This document shows positions 51,930-59,449 of a DNA stretch of 64,000 bases, piece after piece. The notes under the pieces were generated by a model. The model did not search any database and had not been told where the DNA came from. It was given only the letters and a program-made list of their open reading frames with translations. The DNA is from Lachnoanaerobaculum umeaense (lineage in GTDB: Bacteria > Bacillota > Clostridia > Lachnospirales > Lachnospiraceae). The stretch spans positions 1,550,001 through 1,614,000 of the forward strand of contig NZ_CP032364.1 of the NCBI RefSeq assembly GCF_003589745.1, read 5' to 3'. Made by a program: the position numbers and the translations under genes. Numbering within the stretch: position 1 is the stretch's first letter; the number at the start of each line of letters is the position of its first letter.

Positions 51930-52410
51930 TTCCGTCCGCCTCCAAAATTTCCTTATAGAACTCCTTCATTCTTTCAAAACAATCAAGAAGATCTTCTTTT
52001 ATTTCTTCTTCCTCATCGTCATAATCCCAAATATCCGGATAAAGTTCCGCTTCTTTACCTTCTTCCAAGCTAAAGCTTTCTAAGGCACTTTCCATATCAA
52101 AGTCTTCAAGTGCTTTTAATATATCGGAAACTCTATCCTTATTTATATAGGCTATAAAATCTTCTATTTTTTCTATAGAAGTCACACCTACTACAGCTTC
52201 ACTAAGTGGATCTTCCCATATAGGGTCTGACGCACTTACTCCTGTCAGCATATAGTGAAGAAGATCCCAGTTCTTATCTATATCAAGAAGTATTTCGGCC
52301 TCATCATTCCAATCTTCCACTGTTTCAAAAATATCATCCTCATTGTCAAATTTTTTAAGTGCTACCAAATCCTTATCACTTAAATACTGATAATTTGCTC
52401 TAAGTCCCAT
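51907..52410 (-). CDS. yfbM: YfbM family protein (DUF1877)
   Basis: This 167-residue protein follows the DUF1877 pattern throughout: MGLRANYQYLSDKDLVAL at the start, DIDKNWDLLHYMLTG near 43-57, DPLSEAVVGV near 67-76 and ELYPDIWDYDDEEEEI near 122-137. ERMKEFYKEILEADGNVLVTIY lies at the end. Family members occur in immunity-gene islands and beside contact-dependent toxins; the molecular action is unknown. It is co-oriented with and about 16 bp behind the acetyltransferase gene. Confidence 0.9.
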   Translation of the reverse strand: MGLRANYQYLSDKDLVALKKFDNEDDIFETVEDWNDEAEILLDIDKNWDLLHYMLTGVSASDPIWEDPLSEAVVGVTSIEKIEDFIAYINKDRVSDILKALEDFDMESALESFSLEEGKEAELYPDIWDYDDEEEEIKEDLLDCFERMKEFYKEILEADGNVLVTIY

Positions 52411-52426
52411 TTTACTCTCCTTAAAA

Positions 52427-52861
52427 TTAAAATATTTTTATAAATCTTTTTTGTAGTTTATCCGATGTATATCCTATATTCTCATAAAATTTATGTGCTT
52501 CCAAACGATAATTTGCTGAATTCAATCTGATAAAAGCCATATTGTTATCCATAGCATATTTTTCAATACAGCACATTAACTTTTTGCCGACTCCATTGCC
52601 CTGAAATTGTGGATCAACAGCCAATCCTAATATATTAAGTCCGGGATCGCTATACACGCTTTCATACACTTGGGCATGAACAAATCCGATAACTTTATGT
52701 ATATTATCATCTTCATATACCGCAATAATATGATGTTTGTTATCGCAAGATAATTTATTTATTTGATTCCTTACTGTGCTTATATCAACATCATAACCTA
52801 AGGCAACTTTGCATATTTTTTGTATTTCTTGTGCATCTGATATATTAATTTCTCTTATCAT
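52427..52861 (-). CDS. GNAT family N-acetyltransferase
   Basis: This 144-residue acetyltransferase has the GNAT core: LNILGLAVDPQFQGNGVGKKLMCCIEKYA (about 74-102), with the acetyl-CoA loop Q-x-x-G-x-G-K-K, then NMAFIRLNSANYRLEAHKFYENIGYTSDKLQKRFIK, the usual C-terminal A-H-x-F-Y-x-x-x-G-Y/F. The substrate is unknown. It could modify a toxin, an antibiotic or a housekeeping amine. It sits within the immunity-type cluster, 18 bp behind the DUF2262 gene. Confidence 0.9.
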   Translation of the reverse strand: MIREINISDAQEIQKICKVALGYDVDISTVRNQINKLSCDNKHHIIAVYEDDNIHKVIGFVHAQVYESVYSDPGLNILGLAVDPQFQGNGVGKKLMCCIEKYAMDNNMAFIRLNSANYRLEAHKFYENIGYTSDKLQKRFIKIF

Positions 52862-52879
52862 ATATGTTAAACTATCCTC

Positions 52880-53746
52880 TCAACCGCCCATTCTTGCATA
52901 CTGAATACCCTTTTTCAAGCTTCCGTTCACAATAATACAATGTCCTGCAAAAATATCATCATCTCTAAAATATGCACTAAATAAACCGCCGGATGTAATA
53001 GAAATTGTCTCAATGCCTATTCTCTCGGCAAAGCTCTCTTCTGTAATTTTTGCGGCTTCCTCCTCGGATTCACACCAATCTCTTGCAAGATCTATAAGAT
53101 TTTCTGCTGCAAATTTTCTCATATTAGCATCCCATTTTTCATCACTTAAGTACAATTCTTTCATAGCTTTTCTTGCCTTTGTGATTCCCGATTTGTTGTC
53201 TTTATCAACATCCAAAGAAATATCAATTTTTTTATCAAGCCAAGGAATATGCCCCTCAAAGCTGTTTATAGTTTTATCATACAAAAGCTCACCCAATATA
53301 TCATCCTCTATGATTATAGGCTTTTTGTACTCTGCAAGAATTTCTTCAAGTTCCGGACTTTGTAAATTTTTTTCTATTACATCCACTAAAAGAAAATCAA
53401 TTCTTTTTATCATAATCTCCGGCAATTCCTCAGGTAATTTCTCACGCACCTTTAAATGATAAACTGTTTCTTTATCAAATTCCGGTATCAAATGATTTTC
53501 ATACTCTTTTTCACTTGCTGCAAATACAAATCTACATTCTTCTTTATGTAGCCCTCCTGTTTCACAATCTATATAGCCCAGGCAGCAAATTGCTACTTCC
53601 CAAAATCCGTTTCTCTTACTTGTAACATCACCTTCATGTCTAAGTACAAGTATTTCCTGCTCTTCTTCTTCAAAAGAGTTTTCCCATTCGTTCTTAGTCA
53701 TTTGATTTCTTTTTCTCATATAATCAATGAGTTCCATTAAGGTCAA
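52880..53746 (-). CDS. DUF2262 domain-containing protein
   Basis: This 288-residue protein has an N-terminal half (1-140) of mixed character with FWEVAICCLGYIDCETGG. The C-terminal half matches my memory of DUF2262: DDILGELLYDKTINSFEGHIPWLDKKIDISLDVD near 148-181, RKFAAENLIDLARDWCESEE near 209-228 and ITEESFAERIGIETISITSGGLFSAYFRDDDIFAGHCIIV near 234-273. The family is of unknown function and found in toxin-immunity islands. Its start overlaps the preceding gene by 4 nt, suggesting coupled translation. Confidence 0.78.
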   Translation of the reverse strand: MTLMELIDYMRKRNQMTKNEWENSFEEEEQEILVLRHEGDVTSKRNGFWEVAICCLGYIDCETGGLHKEECRFVFAASEKEYENHLIPEFDKETVYHLKVREKLPEELPEIMIKRIDFLLVDVIEKNLQSPELEEILAEYKKPIIIEDDILGELLYDKTINSFEGHIPWLDKKIDISLDVDKDNKSGITKARKAMKELYLSDEKWDANMRKFAAENLIDLARDWCESEEEAAKITEESFAERIGIETISITSGGLFSAYFRDDDIFAGHCIIVNGSLKKGIQYARMGG

Positions 53747-54285
53747 CCCCCTATAAGCTGTGATAATTCATTCTCATCAAGCTTACCGTCAGTATATAAC
53801 TTTTCAAGCAAATTTTCATCAAAATCTATTTCATAATAGTCTGTTACAAACTCCTTGAAGTCATCATATGTTTCACATATATATCCCATCATCCATTTGC
53901 TTCCGTCATCATCAGACAATTTATTTTGATGAATTTTCCCGTCATACCAAATGAAAAATGTTGTTTCATCTATTTCCCATTCATCAAAGAGCGAAATATA
54001 TTTTTCATCAACACCGTCATATATCTTTTGTATAATACTTCTGTCAAATTCTTTCTTAGCAAACTGACTCAAACTGCTTTCATGTGAAAATCCCTTTATT
54101 AGGATTATATCTTCTGTAAAAATGACATTGAGAGTATCGCCGGAGCCGTTATCAACAATATACTTTAAATAAGTTTCATTTTCATCTTTATCAATTATTC
54201 TAAGGTATTCCTCAGATGGGTCAGTCAAGGCATTGTCAAGAAAATATAATGCCTCAAGTCCGGTTCGCATATTACCCCAATCCAT
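53743..54285 (-). CDS. Uncharacterised acidic protein of the immunity-type cluster
   Basis: This 180-residue acidic protein begins MDWGNMRTGLEALYFLDNALTDPSEEYLRII. A central beta part (TLNVIFTEDIILIKGFSHESSLSQFAKKEFD) and ETTFFIWYDGKIHQNKLS near 108-125 lead to a C-terminal helical segment with LLEKLYTDGKLDENELSQLIGG. The start with a glycine/leucine-rich helix followed by strands recalls several unnamed immunity families, but I cannot assign it. It overlaps the DUF2262 gene by 4 nt. Confidence 0.6.
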   Translation of the reverse strand: MDWGNMRTGLEALYFLDNALTDPSEEYLRIIDKDENETYLKYIVDNGSGDTLNVIFTEDIILIKGFSHESSLSQFAKKEFDRSIIQKIYDGVDEKYISLFDEWEIDETTFFIWYDGKIHQNKLSDDDGSKWMMGYICETYDDFKEFVTDYYEIDFDENLLEKLYTDGKLDENELSQLIGG

Positions 54286-54300
54286 ATTTTTCTTTTACTC

Positions 54301-54750
54301 CTATTTATAATCAGTTTTTTTATATCTTCCGGAAACATATCCTAAAATACAAATCTGAGCTATATTCCATTCATTTGCAAGATAGATGCTGCATCTGACT
54401 TCATCACCTAAAGTATTTTTTGCAATAAACTCATATCTTCCCAGTTCTTCATTATTTGAAATTCTTTCAATATCTGCTACATATGTTTCCTTGAAAAACA
54501 TATTAAATTCATCCCAAACGGTTAGTGCATCAGCTTTTGTAATTTCCACCTTTAGACAATATCCGATACTGACCTTGCACCTTTTCTTTCTTCCGGTTTC
54601 ATCAGCCTTAAATACTTTTGTACTGCCCTTATCAAATACCCATTCCTTATCCTTCAGTGCATCTACCTTTTCTGTCAATATATCCTTAAATTTGACGATA
54701 TTATCCGAAAAGTAATTACAGGCATTTTCAAAAATCTCTAAATTTTCCAT
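54301..54750 (-). CDS. Uncharacterised small protein of the immunity-type cluster
   Basis: This 149-residue cytosolic protein opens with a helix (MENLEIFENACNYFSDNIVKFKDILTEKVDAL). Beta strands follow (KVSIGYCLKVEITKADALTVWDEF, RYEFIAKNTLGDEVRCSIYLANEWNIAQICILGYVSG), then a basic tail. No family is recognised. The gap to the upstream CbrC-like gene is 54 bp, the largest in the cluster, which could hold an internal promoter, though none with clear hexamers is seen. Function in immunity is a contextual guess. Confidence 0.58.
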   Translation of the reverse strand: MENLEIFENACNYFSDNIVKFKDILTEKVDALKDKEWVFDKGSTKVFKADETGRKKRCKVSIGYCLKVEITKADALTVWDEFNMFFKETYVADIERISNNEELGRYEFIAKNTLGDEVRCSIYLANEWNIAQICILGYVSGRYKKTDYK

Positions 54751-54804
54751 TTTGATTATTCCTTTTATGATATTAAATCTGCTCTAATCTCACGATCAAA
54801 AATA

Positions 54805-55656
54805 TCAGTCGACATCCACCCACAAATGATATTTTCCACAGTGTAAACATCTAAATAAATATCCGCAAATTGATCCGTCTTTCTCAAGATATTCTTCTAT
54901 ATCATTAAACTCGTTTCGTTTATTGTACTCTTCAAATACTTCTTCTGCAATTCCCATTTCTTTTAATTCTTTTGTTCCTACGCTGCCAAGATATGCACAG
55001 TAATCATTACAACAATAAAGCCAATACTCACCCTGCCAGCTCAAATACCCCGGTGTTCTATAAAAGAGTTCGTCTCTCTTTTCCTTATCCGGTACAAAGT
55101 CATCATCAACATCCTGAATAAAATCGGCATCATATTTCTTTGCGGCTTCTCCGTTTGAAATACATACAGGACAAAGATAATCCAAATCATCTACAGCATA
55201 TGGCCTTTTTACATAGTAAGTGTTACTTTCTTTACCGCAACAAGGACATATCTTTGCTTCACCTTCTATAAATGAACCTGTCTCCAAAGGATCAGGATGA
55301 TATCTGAATTTCGGCAATAATTTTTTACGTTCTTCCCTTTTTAGCCTTTCCTCTTTATTTAGCGGCCTTGGTGTTGCAAATCTGTCACCATGACTCTCAT
55401 TTAAATCTTTTAAACTTAAAAACTTTTTAATCTTTTTTCTGTCAGATTTATCATATATATTTTCATACAGTTTATATGCACTTTCCATCTTATAAAGCAG
55501 TTGATAGACATCAACCAGTACTTCTATAGCTTCTTTTTCAGTATGCTTTGACAATCTATCTGCAAATTCATACAGTGCCAATACACTTTCACTACTCTCA
55601 TTTTGTTTTATGAAGTTTTCTTTTAATCTGATATATTCTTTTGAAAATTCGTTCAT
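54805..55656 (-). CDS. CbrC family protein (UPF0167), with helical N-terminal extension
   Basis: This 283-residue protein has a helical N-terminal region (1-105, charged, FADRLSKHTEKEAIEVLVDVYQLLYKMESAYKLYENI). The CbrC/UPF0167 domain begins with LPKFRYHPDPLETGSFIEG near 113-131 and the zinc-type C-P-C-C-G. It continues with CPVCISNGEAAKKYDADF, RTPGYLSWQGEYWLYCCNDYCAYLG and a final YLFRCLHCGKYHLW. CbrC in E. coli is linked to colicin E2 tolerance and sits in immunity-type loci in many genomes. Four paired cysteine sites suggest zinc binding. The extension is unusual compared with the about 190-residue core. Confidence 0.85.
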   Translation of the reverse strand: MNEFSKEYIRLKENFIKQNESSESVLALYEFADRLSKHTEKEAIEVLVDVYQLLYKMESAYKLYENIYDKSDRKKIKKFLSLKDLNESHGDRFATPRPLNKEERLKREERKKLLPKFRYHPDPLETGSFIEGEAKICPCCGKESNTYYVKRPYAVDDLDYLCPVCISNGEAAKKYDADFIQDVDDDFVPDKEKRDELFYRTPGYLSWQGEYWLYCCNDYCAYLGSVGTKELKEMGIAEEVFEEYNKRNEFNDIEEYLEKDGSICGYLFRCLHCGKYHLWVDVD

Positions 55657-55673
55657 ATTTCATCCTTATATAA

Positions 55674-56009
55674 TCAAAGAGTGTCATAGTGTTCTTTTAC
55701 AAACTCTATAAATTTATATATATCTTTAGATACCTCTTCCATTTCACATGATCCTAGTGCTCCCAAATCATTTTTATATATAGTATCATCCGAGTTCTGT
55801 TTTATAAAGAAAGCCAAATCTCCGTCCTGACCGATCATGAAAAAATCAGGCTCATATTCAAAAACCTCATATGTCAGATTTCTTTCCGGCAAATCTTCCT
55901 CTTCATAAAGTATCACACCTGTATCTTCTATTGCAAATCCTTCACTCCCTCTTATTTCCTTTAAAAACTTTTCATATATTTTTGGAAGTTTAAAATTTAT
56001 ATTATCCAT
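55674..56009 (-). CDS. SMI1/KNR4 (SUKH) family immunity-type protein
   Basis: This 111-residue single SUKH-like domain opens FKLPKIYEKFLKEIRGSEGFAIEDTGVILYEEEDLPERN, the usual L-P-x-x-Y-x-x-F-L then G-x-x-F. YEVFEYEPDFFMIGQDGDLAFFIKQNSDDTIYKNDLGALG has the diagnostic P-x-F-F-x-I-G-x-D-G-x turn, and the last helix is VSKDIYKFIEFVKEHY. SUKH proteins are among the most frequent polymorphic-toxin immunity proteins and bind nuclease toxins of several kinds. The gap to the first gene of the cluster is 16 bp. Confidence 0.85.
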   Translation of the reverse strand: MDNINFKLPKIYEKFLKEIRGSEGFAIEDTGVILYEEEDLPERNLTYEVFEYEPDFFMIGQDGDLAFFIKQNSDDTIYKNDLGALGSCEMEEVSKDIYKFIEFVKEHYDTL

Positions 56010-56025
56010 GGTATTACCTCATATT

Positions 56026-56478
56026 TTATAGCTCGAACTTTTTCCAATCATCCACTGATTCTATTATCGGTATCAGACTGTCAATTTCAAAATATTCTTT
56101 TTCAATAGGGTCGGCATAACCGTCAACAATCAATACTCCGGTGCATCTTATATGAGCATTATCATCTTTTATCTCTATAATTTCAAGCCTATATGAGACC
56201 ATAGGTTCCGACTCATAAATATAAAATGTATCTTCTCTTTCATCACATTCTTCCAATGTATTTACACTAAAAGTTTCTCCTACAAGATCTTTTACACTGC
56301 TTTTGTTTGAATCTATACTGTTTATACAAATAGACGGAGCTGTTAATTCACCACGAAAGTTCCCATCTTTAAACCCTATATCTACAGACCATGCACCGTT
56401 ATCTTTATCAAATATAAGGCAACTCTGTCTGTCACTTAAATCATCTTCAAAACGGTACTTTTCACCTATCTTCAGCAT
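56026..56478 (-). CDS. Uncharacterised protein, first gene of the immunity-type cluster
   Basis: This 150-residue beta-rich cytosolic protein begins MLKIGEKYRFEDDLSDRQSCLIFDKDNGAWSVDIGFKDGNF, has TFYIYESEPMVSYRLEIIEIKDDNAHIRCTGVLIVDGYADP near 85-125 and ends with an acidic helix (SLIPIIESVDDWKKF). No family is recognised. Its GGAGG site lies inside the T-run of the codY terminator, so it is probably expressed by read-through from codY or by an unseen weak promoter. Confidence 0.6.
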   Translation of the reverse strand: MLKIGEKYRFEDDLSDRQSCLIFDKDNGAWSVDIGFKDGNFRGELTAPSICINSIDSNKSSVKDLVGETFSVNTLEECDEREDTFYIYESEPMVSYRLEIIEIKDDNAHIRCTGVLIVDGYADPIEKEYFEIDSLIPIIESVDDWKKFEL

Positions 56479-56490
56479 TTTATACCTCCA

Positions 56491-56516
56491 AAAAAGAACC
56501 GGCTTTGCCGGTCCCT
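56491..56516 (-). terminator. Terminator behind codY
   Basis: ACCGGC and GCCGGT with a TTT loop; the minus strand continues TTCTTTTTT. The next gene starts 13 nt after the hairpin. Confidence 0.8.
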
Positions 56517-56528
56517 TATATGCTTACT

Positions 56529-57314
56529 TTAATTAATACCTTGATCCTTTTTAATCTCTTCCAGTTCTGCAAATACTACATCATTTATTACCTTGATGTA
56601 AGTACCTTTCATACCGGATGACCTGCTTTCTATTACACCTGCACTTTCAAATTTTCTTAGTGCATTTACTATCACCGATCTGGTGATTCCAACTCTGTCA
56701 GCTATCTTACTTGCTACAAGCACACCTTCACTACCTTTCAGCTCTTCAAAGATATGTATTATAGCTTCTAGTTCTGAAAAGCTTAATGTAGATATTGCAG
56801 ACTTTACAATAGCTATCTTTCTATTTTCCTCTGCATTCTCCTCATTTACACTTCTCATCATTTCCAGTCCTACCACTGTCGTACCATATTCACTCAATAT
56901 TATGTCATCGATATCAAAGCCATTTTCCTCTTTGTAGATGAATACAGTGCCAAGTCTTGAACCGGCAATATCAATAGGGCTTATAATAGCTTGAAACCTA
57001 TTGACATATTCTTCGTCAAATCCAAGTGTTGCAAGATTAACATTTTCTTTTGTGGACAATATTGAGAGTAGTCTTTCATTGAGCATTTCATCTATCAGTC
57101 CTCCGACTTTATCAGCAATCAATTCTGTAATCTCAGATGTACCCTTATGTGTTCCAACTCCTAATACCTTTCCCTTTTTACTAATAACAAGACTATTTGC
57201 TTCGAGTATTTCTGATAATACATCACATATATCATTAAATACAACTTTTTGTGAATTATTATTGTGTAATAACTTGTTAATCTTTCTAGTCTTATCCAAT
57301 AATTGTACACTCAT
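56529..57314 (-). CDS. codY: GTP-sensing transcriptional repressor CodY
   Basis: This 261-residue protein has the N-terminal GAF-type domain (residues about 1-150, with DVLSEILEANSLVISKKGKVLGVGT near 30-54), which binds branched-chain amino acids. The C-terminal winged helix has LVASKIADRVGITRSVIVNALRKFESAGVIESRSSGMKGTYIKV near 205-248, with the recognition helix ITRSVIVNALRKFES nearly identical in all CodY proteins. It represses nutrient-scavenging genes when GTP and isoleucine are abundant. It has its own promoter and is followed by the immunity-type cluster. Confidence 0.97.
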   Translation of the reverse strand: MSVQLLDKTRKINKLLHNNNSQKVVFNDICDVLSEILEANSLVISKKGKVLGVGTHKGTSEITELIADKVGGLIDEMLNERLLSILSTKENVNLATLGFDEEYVNRFQAIISPIDIAGSRLGTVFIYKEENGFDIDDIILSEYGTTVVGLEMMRSVNEENAEENRKIAIVKSAISTLSFSELEAIIHIFEELKGSEGVLVASKIADRVGITRSVIVNALRKFESAGVIESRSSGMKGTYIKVINDVVFAELEEIKKDQGIN

Positions 57315-57368
57315 TCAAGAAAACCTCCCCTTAGAAAACAATGTATTTTCAATAAAGCTCACACTTAA

Positions 57369-57397
57369 ATTTTAGCACAATTCAAACAAATGTACAA
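57369..57397 (-). promoter_or_regulatory. codY promoter
   Basis: TTGTAC (57392-57397) and TAAAAT (57369-57374) with a 17-bp spacer, about 55 bp upstream of ATG 57314. Confidence 0.7.
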
Positions 57398-57537
57398 CTT
57401 TTTTATGTAATAATTAATATTATTTGCTTATCTAATCCTATCAAAACCAAATGATACATTATTTCACTTTAGTACTTTCTTTAAAATATCTGAATAATAT
57501 TAGATAAATTGTATATATTCTGATAACATAATTTAAA

Positions 57538-57561
57538 AAGGCGAAGTTTTTACTTCGCCTT
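57538..57561 (-). terminator. Terminator of the alaS-nagB-nagA transcript
   Basis: AAGGCGAAGT and ACTTCGCCTT form a 10-bp stem with a TTTT-type loop, directly behind nagA. Confidence 0.85.
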
Positions 57562-57568
57562 GCACAAT

Positions 57569-58720
57569 TTATAATTCACTAAATATTTCTTTACCATGTA
57601 CATATACAGCTTTTATATTTAATGACTTGTCCATTAGAACCAAATCTGCATACTTTCCGTCTTCAATGCTTCCAACTTTATCATATATTCCAATCTGTTT
57701 TGCCGGATTTATAGTAGCTGCCGCTACAGCATCCTCAAGTCTAATATGCATATCTTGTACCGCTCTCTTCATACATTCAAAAAGGTTTGTAACAGAACCG
57801 GCAATAGTTCCATCATCAAGAACAGCCTTTCTTCCGGTGACAAATACTTTCTGACCACCAAGTGTATACTCTCCGTCACTAAGTCCACAGGCTCTCATAC
57901 TGTCGCTTATCAGTATGACTCTCTCATTTCCAAACATCTTGAATGTAGCCCTCACAACTGCCGGGTGAATGTGAATACCGTCGCAAATAAGTTCTACACA
58001 CACTCTATCATTGTCAATAGCTGCACCTATTACTCCGGGTTCTCTATGTGTAAAAGGTGGCATAGCATTATATAAATGAGTAACATGAGATGCCCCCTCT
58101 TCAAAGGCCTTGGATGCTATATCATAGTTAGCCATAGTATGTGCAATAGACACTACAACTTTATCTTTAACACCTGCTATGAAATCCATAGCGCCATCTC
58201 CCTCGGGAGCGATATCTACAAGCTTAATAAGATTTCCTGACAGCTCATTTAATTCATTAAAGAAATCTACATCAGAGTTTAAAATATATTTTGATGACTG
58301 AGCACCTTTTTTAGCTTCACTTATAAAAGGTCCTTCCATATTTATACCCACAAGCTTGGAACCTGTATCACCGGTATACTCAGCAGCTTTTTTCATAATT
58401 TCTTTTAGATCATCTTTAGAAATAGTCATTGTAGCCGGACAAATACTTGTTACACCTACTTTAGCCTCATACTCAGCTATATTCTTTATTGTATCTTCCT
58501 TTGCATCACAAAAATCATCACCCATACAACCATGGAAATGTATATCTACAAGTCCGGGTATAGCATAAAGCCCCGTGGCATCCACATGCTTTTTGTCTTC
58601 TTCAGATGTAAATCCTATATTCATAAATGATGATTCTACAAACTTTTCTCCTGAAATATTTATCTCTCTATTTCTAAATACCCTATCAGCATCAAATACA
58701 ATAGCATTTTTTATAAGCAT
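57569..58720 (-). CDS. nagA: N-acetylglucosamine-6-phosphate deacetylase
   Basis: This 383-residue amidohydrolase has the metal site YAIPGLVDIHFHGCMGDDFCDA near 52-73 (H-x-H), GINMEGPFISEAKKGAQ near 123-139 with the conserved E-G-P, VSIAHTMANYD near 190-200 and SHVTHLYNAMPPFTHREPG near 211-229. The catalytic aspartate is in ILISDSMRACG near 272. It removes acetate from GlcNAc-6-phosphate so that nagB can deaminate the product. It overlaps nagB by 10 nt. Confidence 0.96.
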   Translation of the reverse strand: MLIKNAIVFDADRVFRNREINISGEKFVESSFMNIGFTSEEDKKHVDATGLYAIPGLVDIHFHGCMGDDFCDAKEDTIKNIAEYEAKVGVTSICPATMTISKDDLKEIMKKAAEYTGDTGSKLVGINMEGPFISEAKKGAQSSKYILNSDVDFFNELNELSGNLIKLVDIAPEGDGAMDFIAGVKDKVVVSIAHTMANYDIASKAFEEGASHVTHLYNAMPPFTHREPGVIGAAIDNDRVCVELICDGIHIHPAVVRATFKMFGNERVILISDSMRACGLSDGEYTLGGQKVFVTGRKAVLDDGTIAGSVTNLFECMKRAVQDMHIRLEDAVAAATINPAKQIGIYDKVGSIEDGKYADLVLMDKSLNIKAVYVHGKEIFSEL

Positions 58721-59436
58721 GATAAAGCCTCCACATCAACGATGAGGATAAAGTCATTATGTAATTGAAGTATTGATGCAGGCACTTTCGGTGTGATAGG
58801 TCCAAAGAATGCTTCTTTTACTATTTCAGCCTTTCCCTTACCATTTACTACCATAAGTACACGTTTTGCTCTCATAATACTTCCAATGCCCATAGTATAT
58901 GCCTGTTTTGGTACATCATCTATACTTGCAAAGAATCTCTTGTTAGCCTCTATTGTACTCTGTGTCAAATCTACTACATGAGTTTCATCAATGAACTCAT
59001 CACATGGCTCATTGAAACCTATATGTCCATTATTTCCAAGGCCCAAAAGCTGTAAATCTATTCCACCATAATTTTTTATAATATTCTCATAGTCCTGTCC
59101 GGCTTTTACTGCATCCGGCTCCATACCATCAGGTACATTCGTATTATTTTTATCTATATTAACATGATCAAAAAGATGTGAGTGCATAAAATAATAATAA
59201 CTCTGATCATTTTCCTTTGTAAGTCCTCTGTACTCGTCCAGGTTTACAGTCTTTATTTCGCTAAAATCAAGTCTGCCTGCCTCATATCTTCTTACAAGTT
59301 CCTCATAAGTTCCTATTGGTGTTGAACCCGTAGCAAGTCCAAGTACAGCATCAGGCTTTAAAAGTATCTCTGCACCTATTATGTCTGCTGCCATTTCACT
59401 CATTTCTTTATAATCTTTTGCACATAAAATTCGCAT
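58711..59436 (-). CDS. nagB: Glucosamine-6-phosphate deaminase
   Basis: This 241-residue protein has VLGLATGSTPIGTYEELVRRY near 31-51, TVNLDEYRGLTKENDQSYYYFM near 63-84 with the catalytic Asp of N-L-D-E-Y, LLGLGNNGHIGFNEP near 130-144 (active-site His/Glu) and AYTMGIGSIMRAK near 183-195. It converts glucosamine-6-phosphate to fructose-6-phosphate and ammonia, the last step of amino-sugar use. GGGGGG precedes ATG 59436, 13 bp after alaS. Confidence 0.96.
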   Translation of the reverse strand: MRILCAKDYKEMSEMAADIIGAEILLKPDAVLGLATGSTPIGTYEELVRRYEAGRLDFSEIKTVNLDEYRGLTKENDQSYYYFMHSHLFDHVNIDKNNTNVPDGMEPDAVKAGQDYENIIKNYGGIDLQLLGLGNNGHIGFNEPCDEFIDETHVVDLTQSTIEANKRFFASIDDVPKQAYTMGIGSIMRAKRVLMVVNGKGKAEIVKEAFFGPITPKVPASILQLHNDFILIVDVEALSCL

Positions 59437-59449
59437 AATATTTTCCCCC

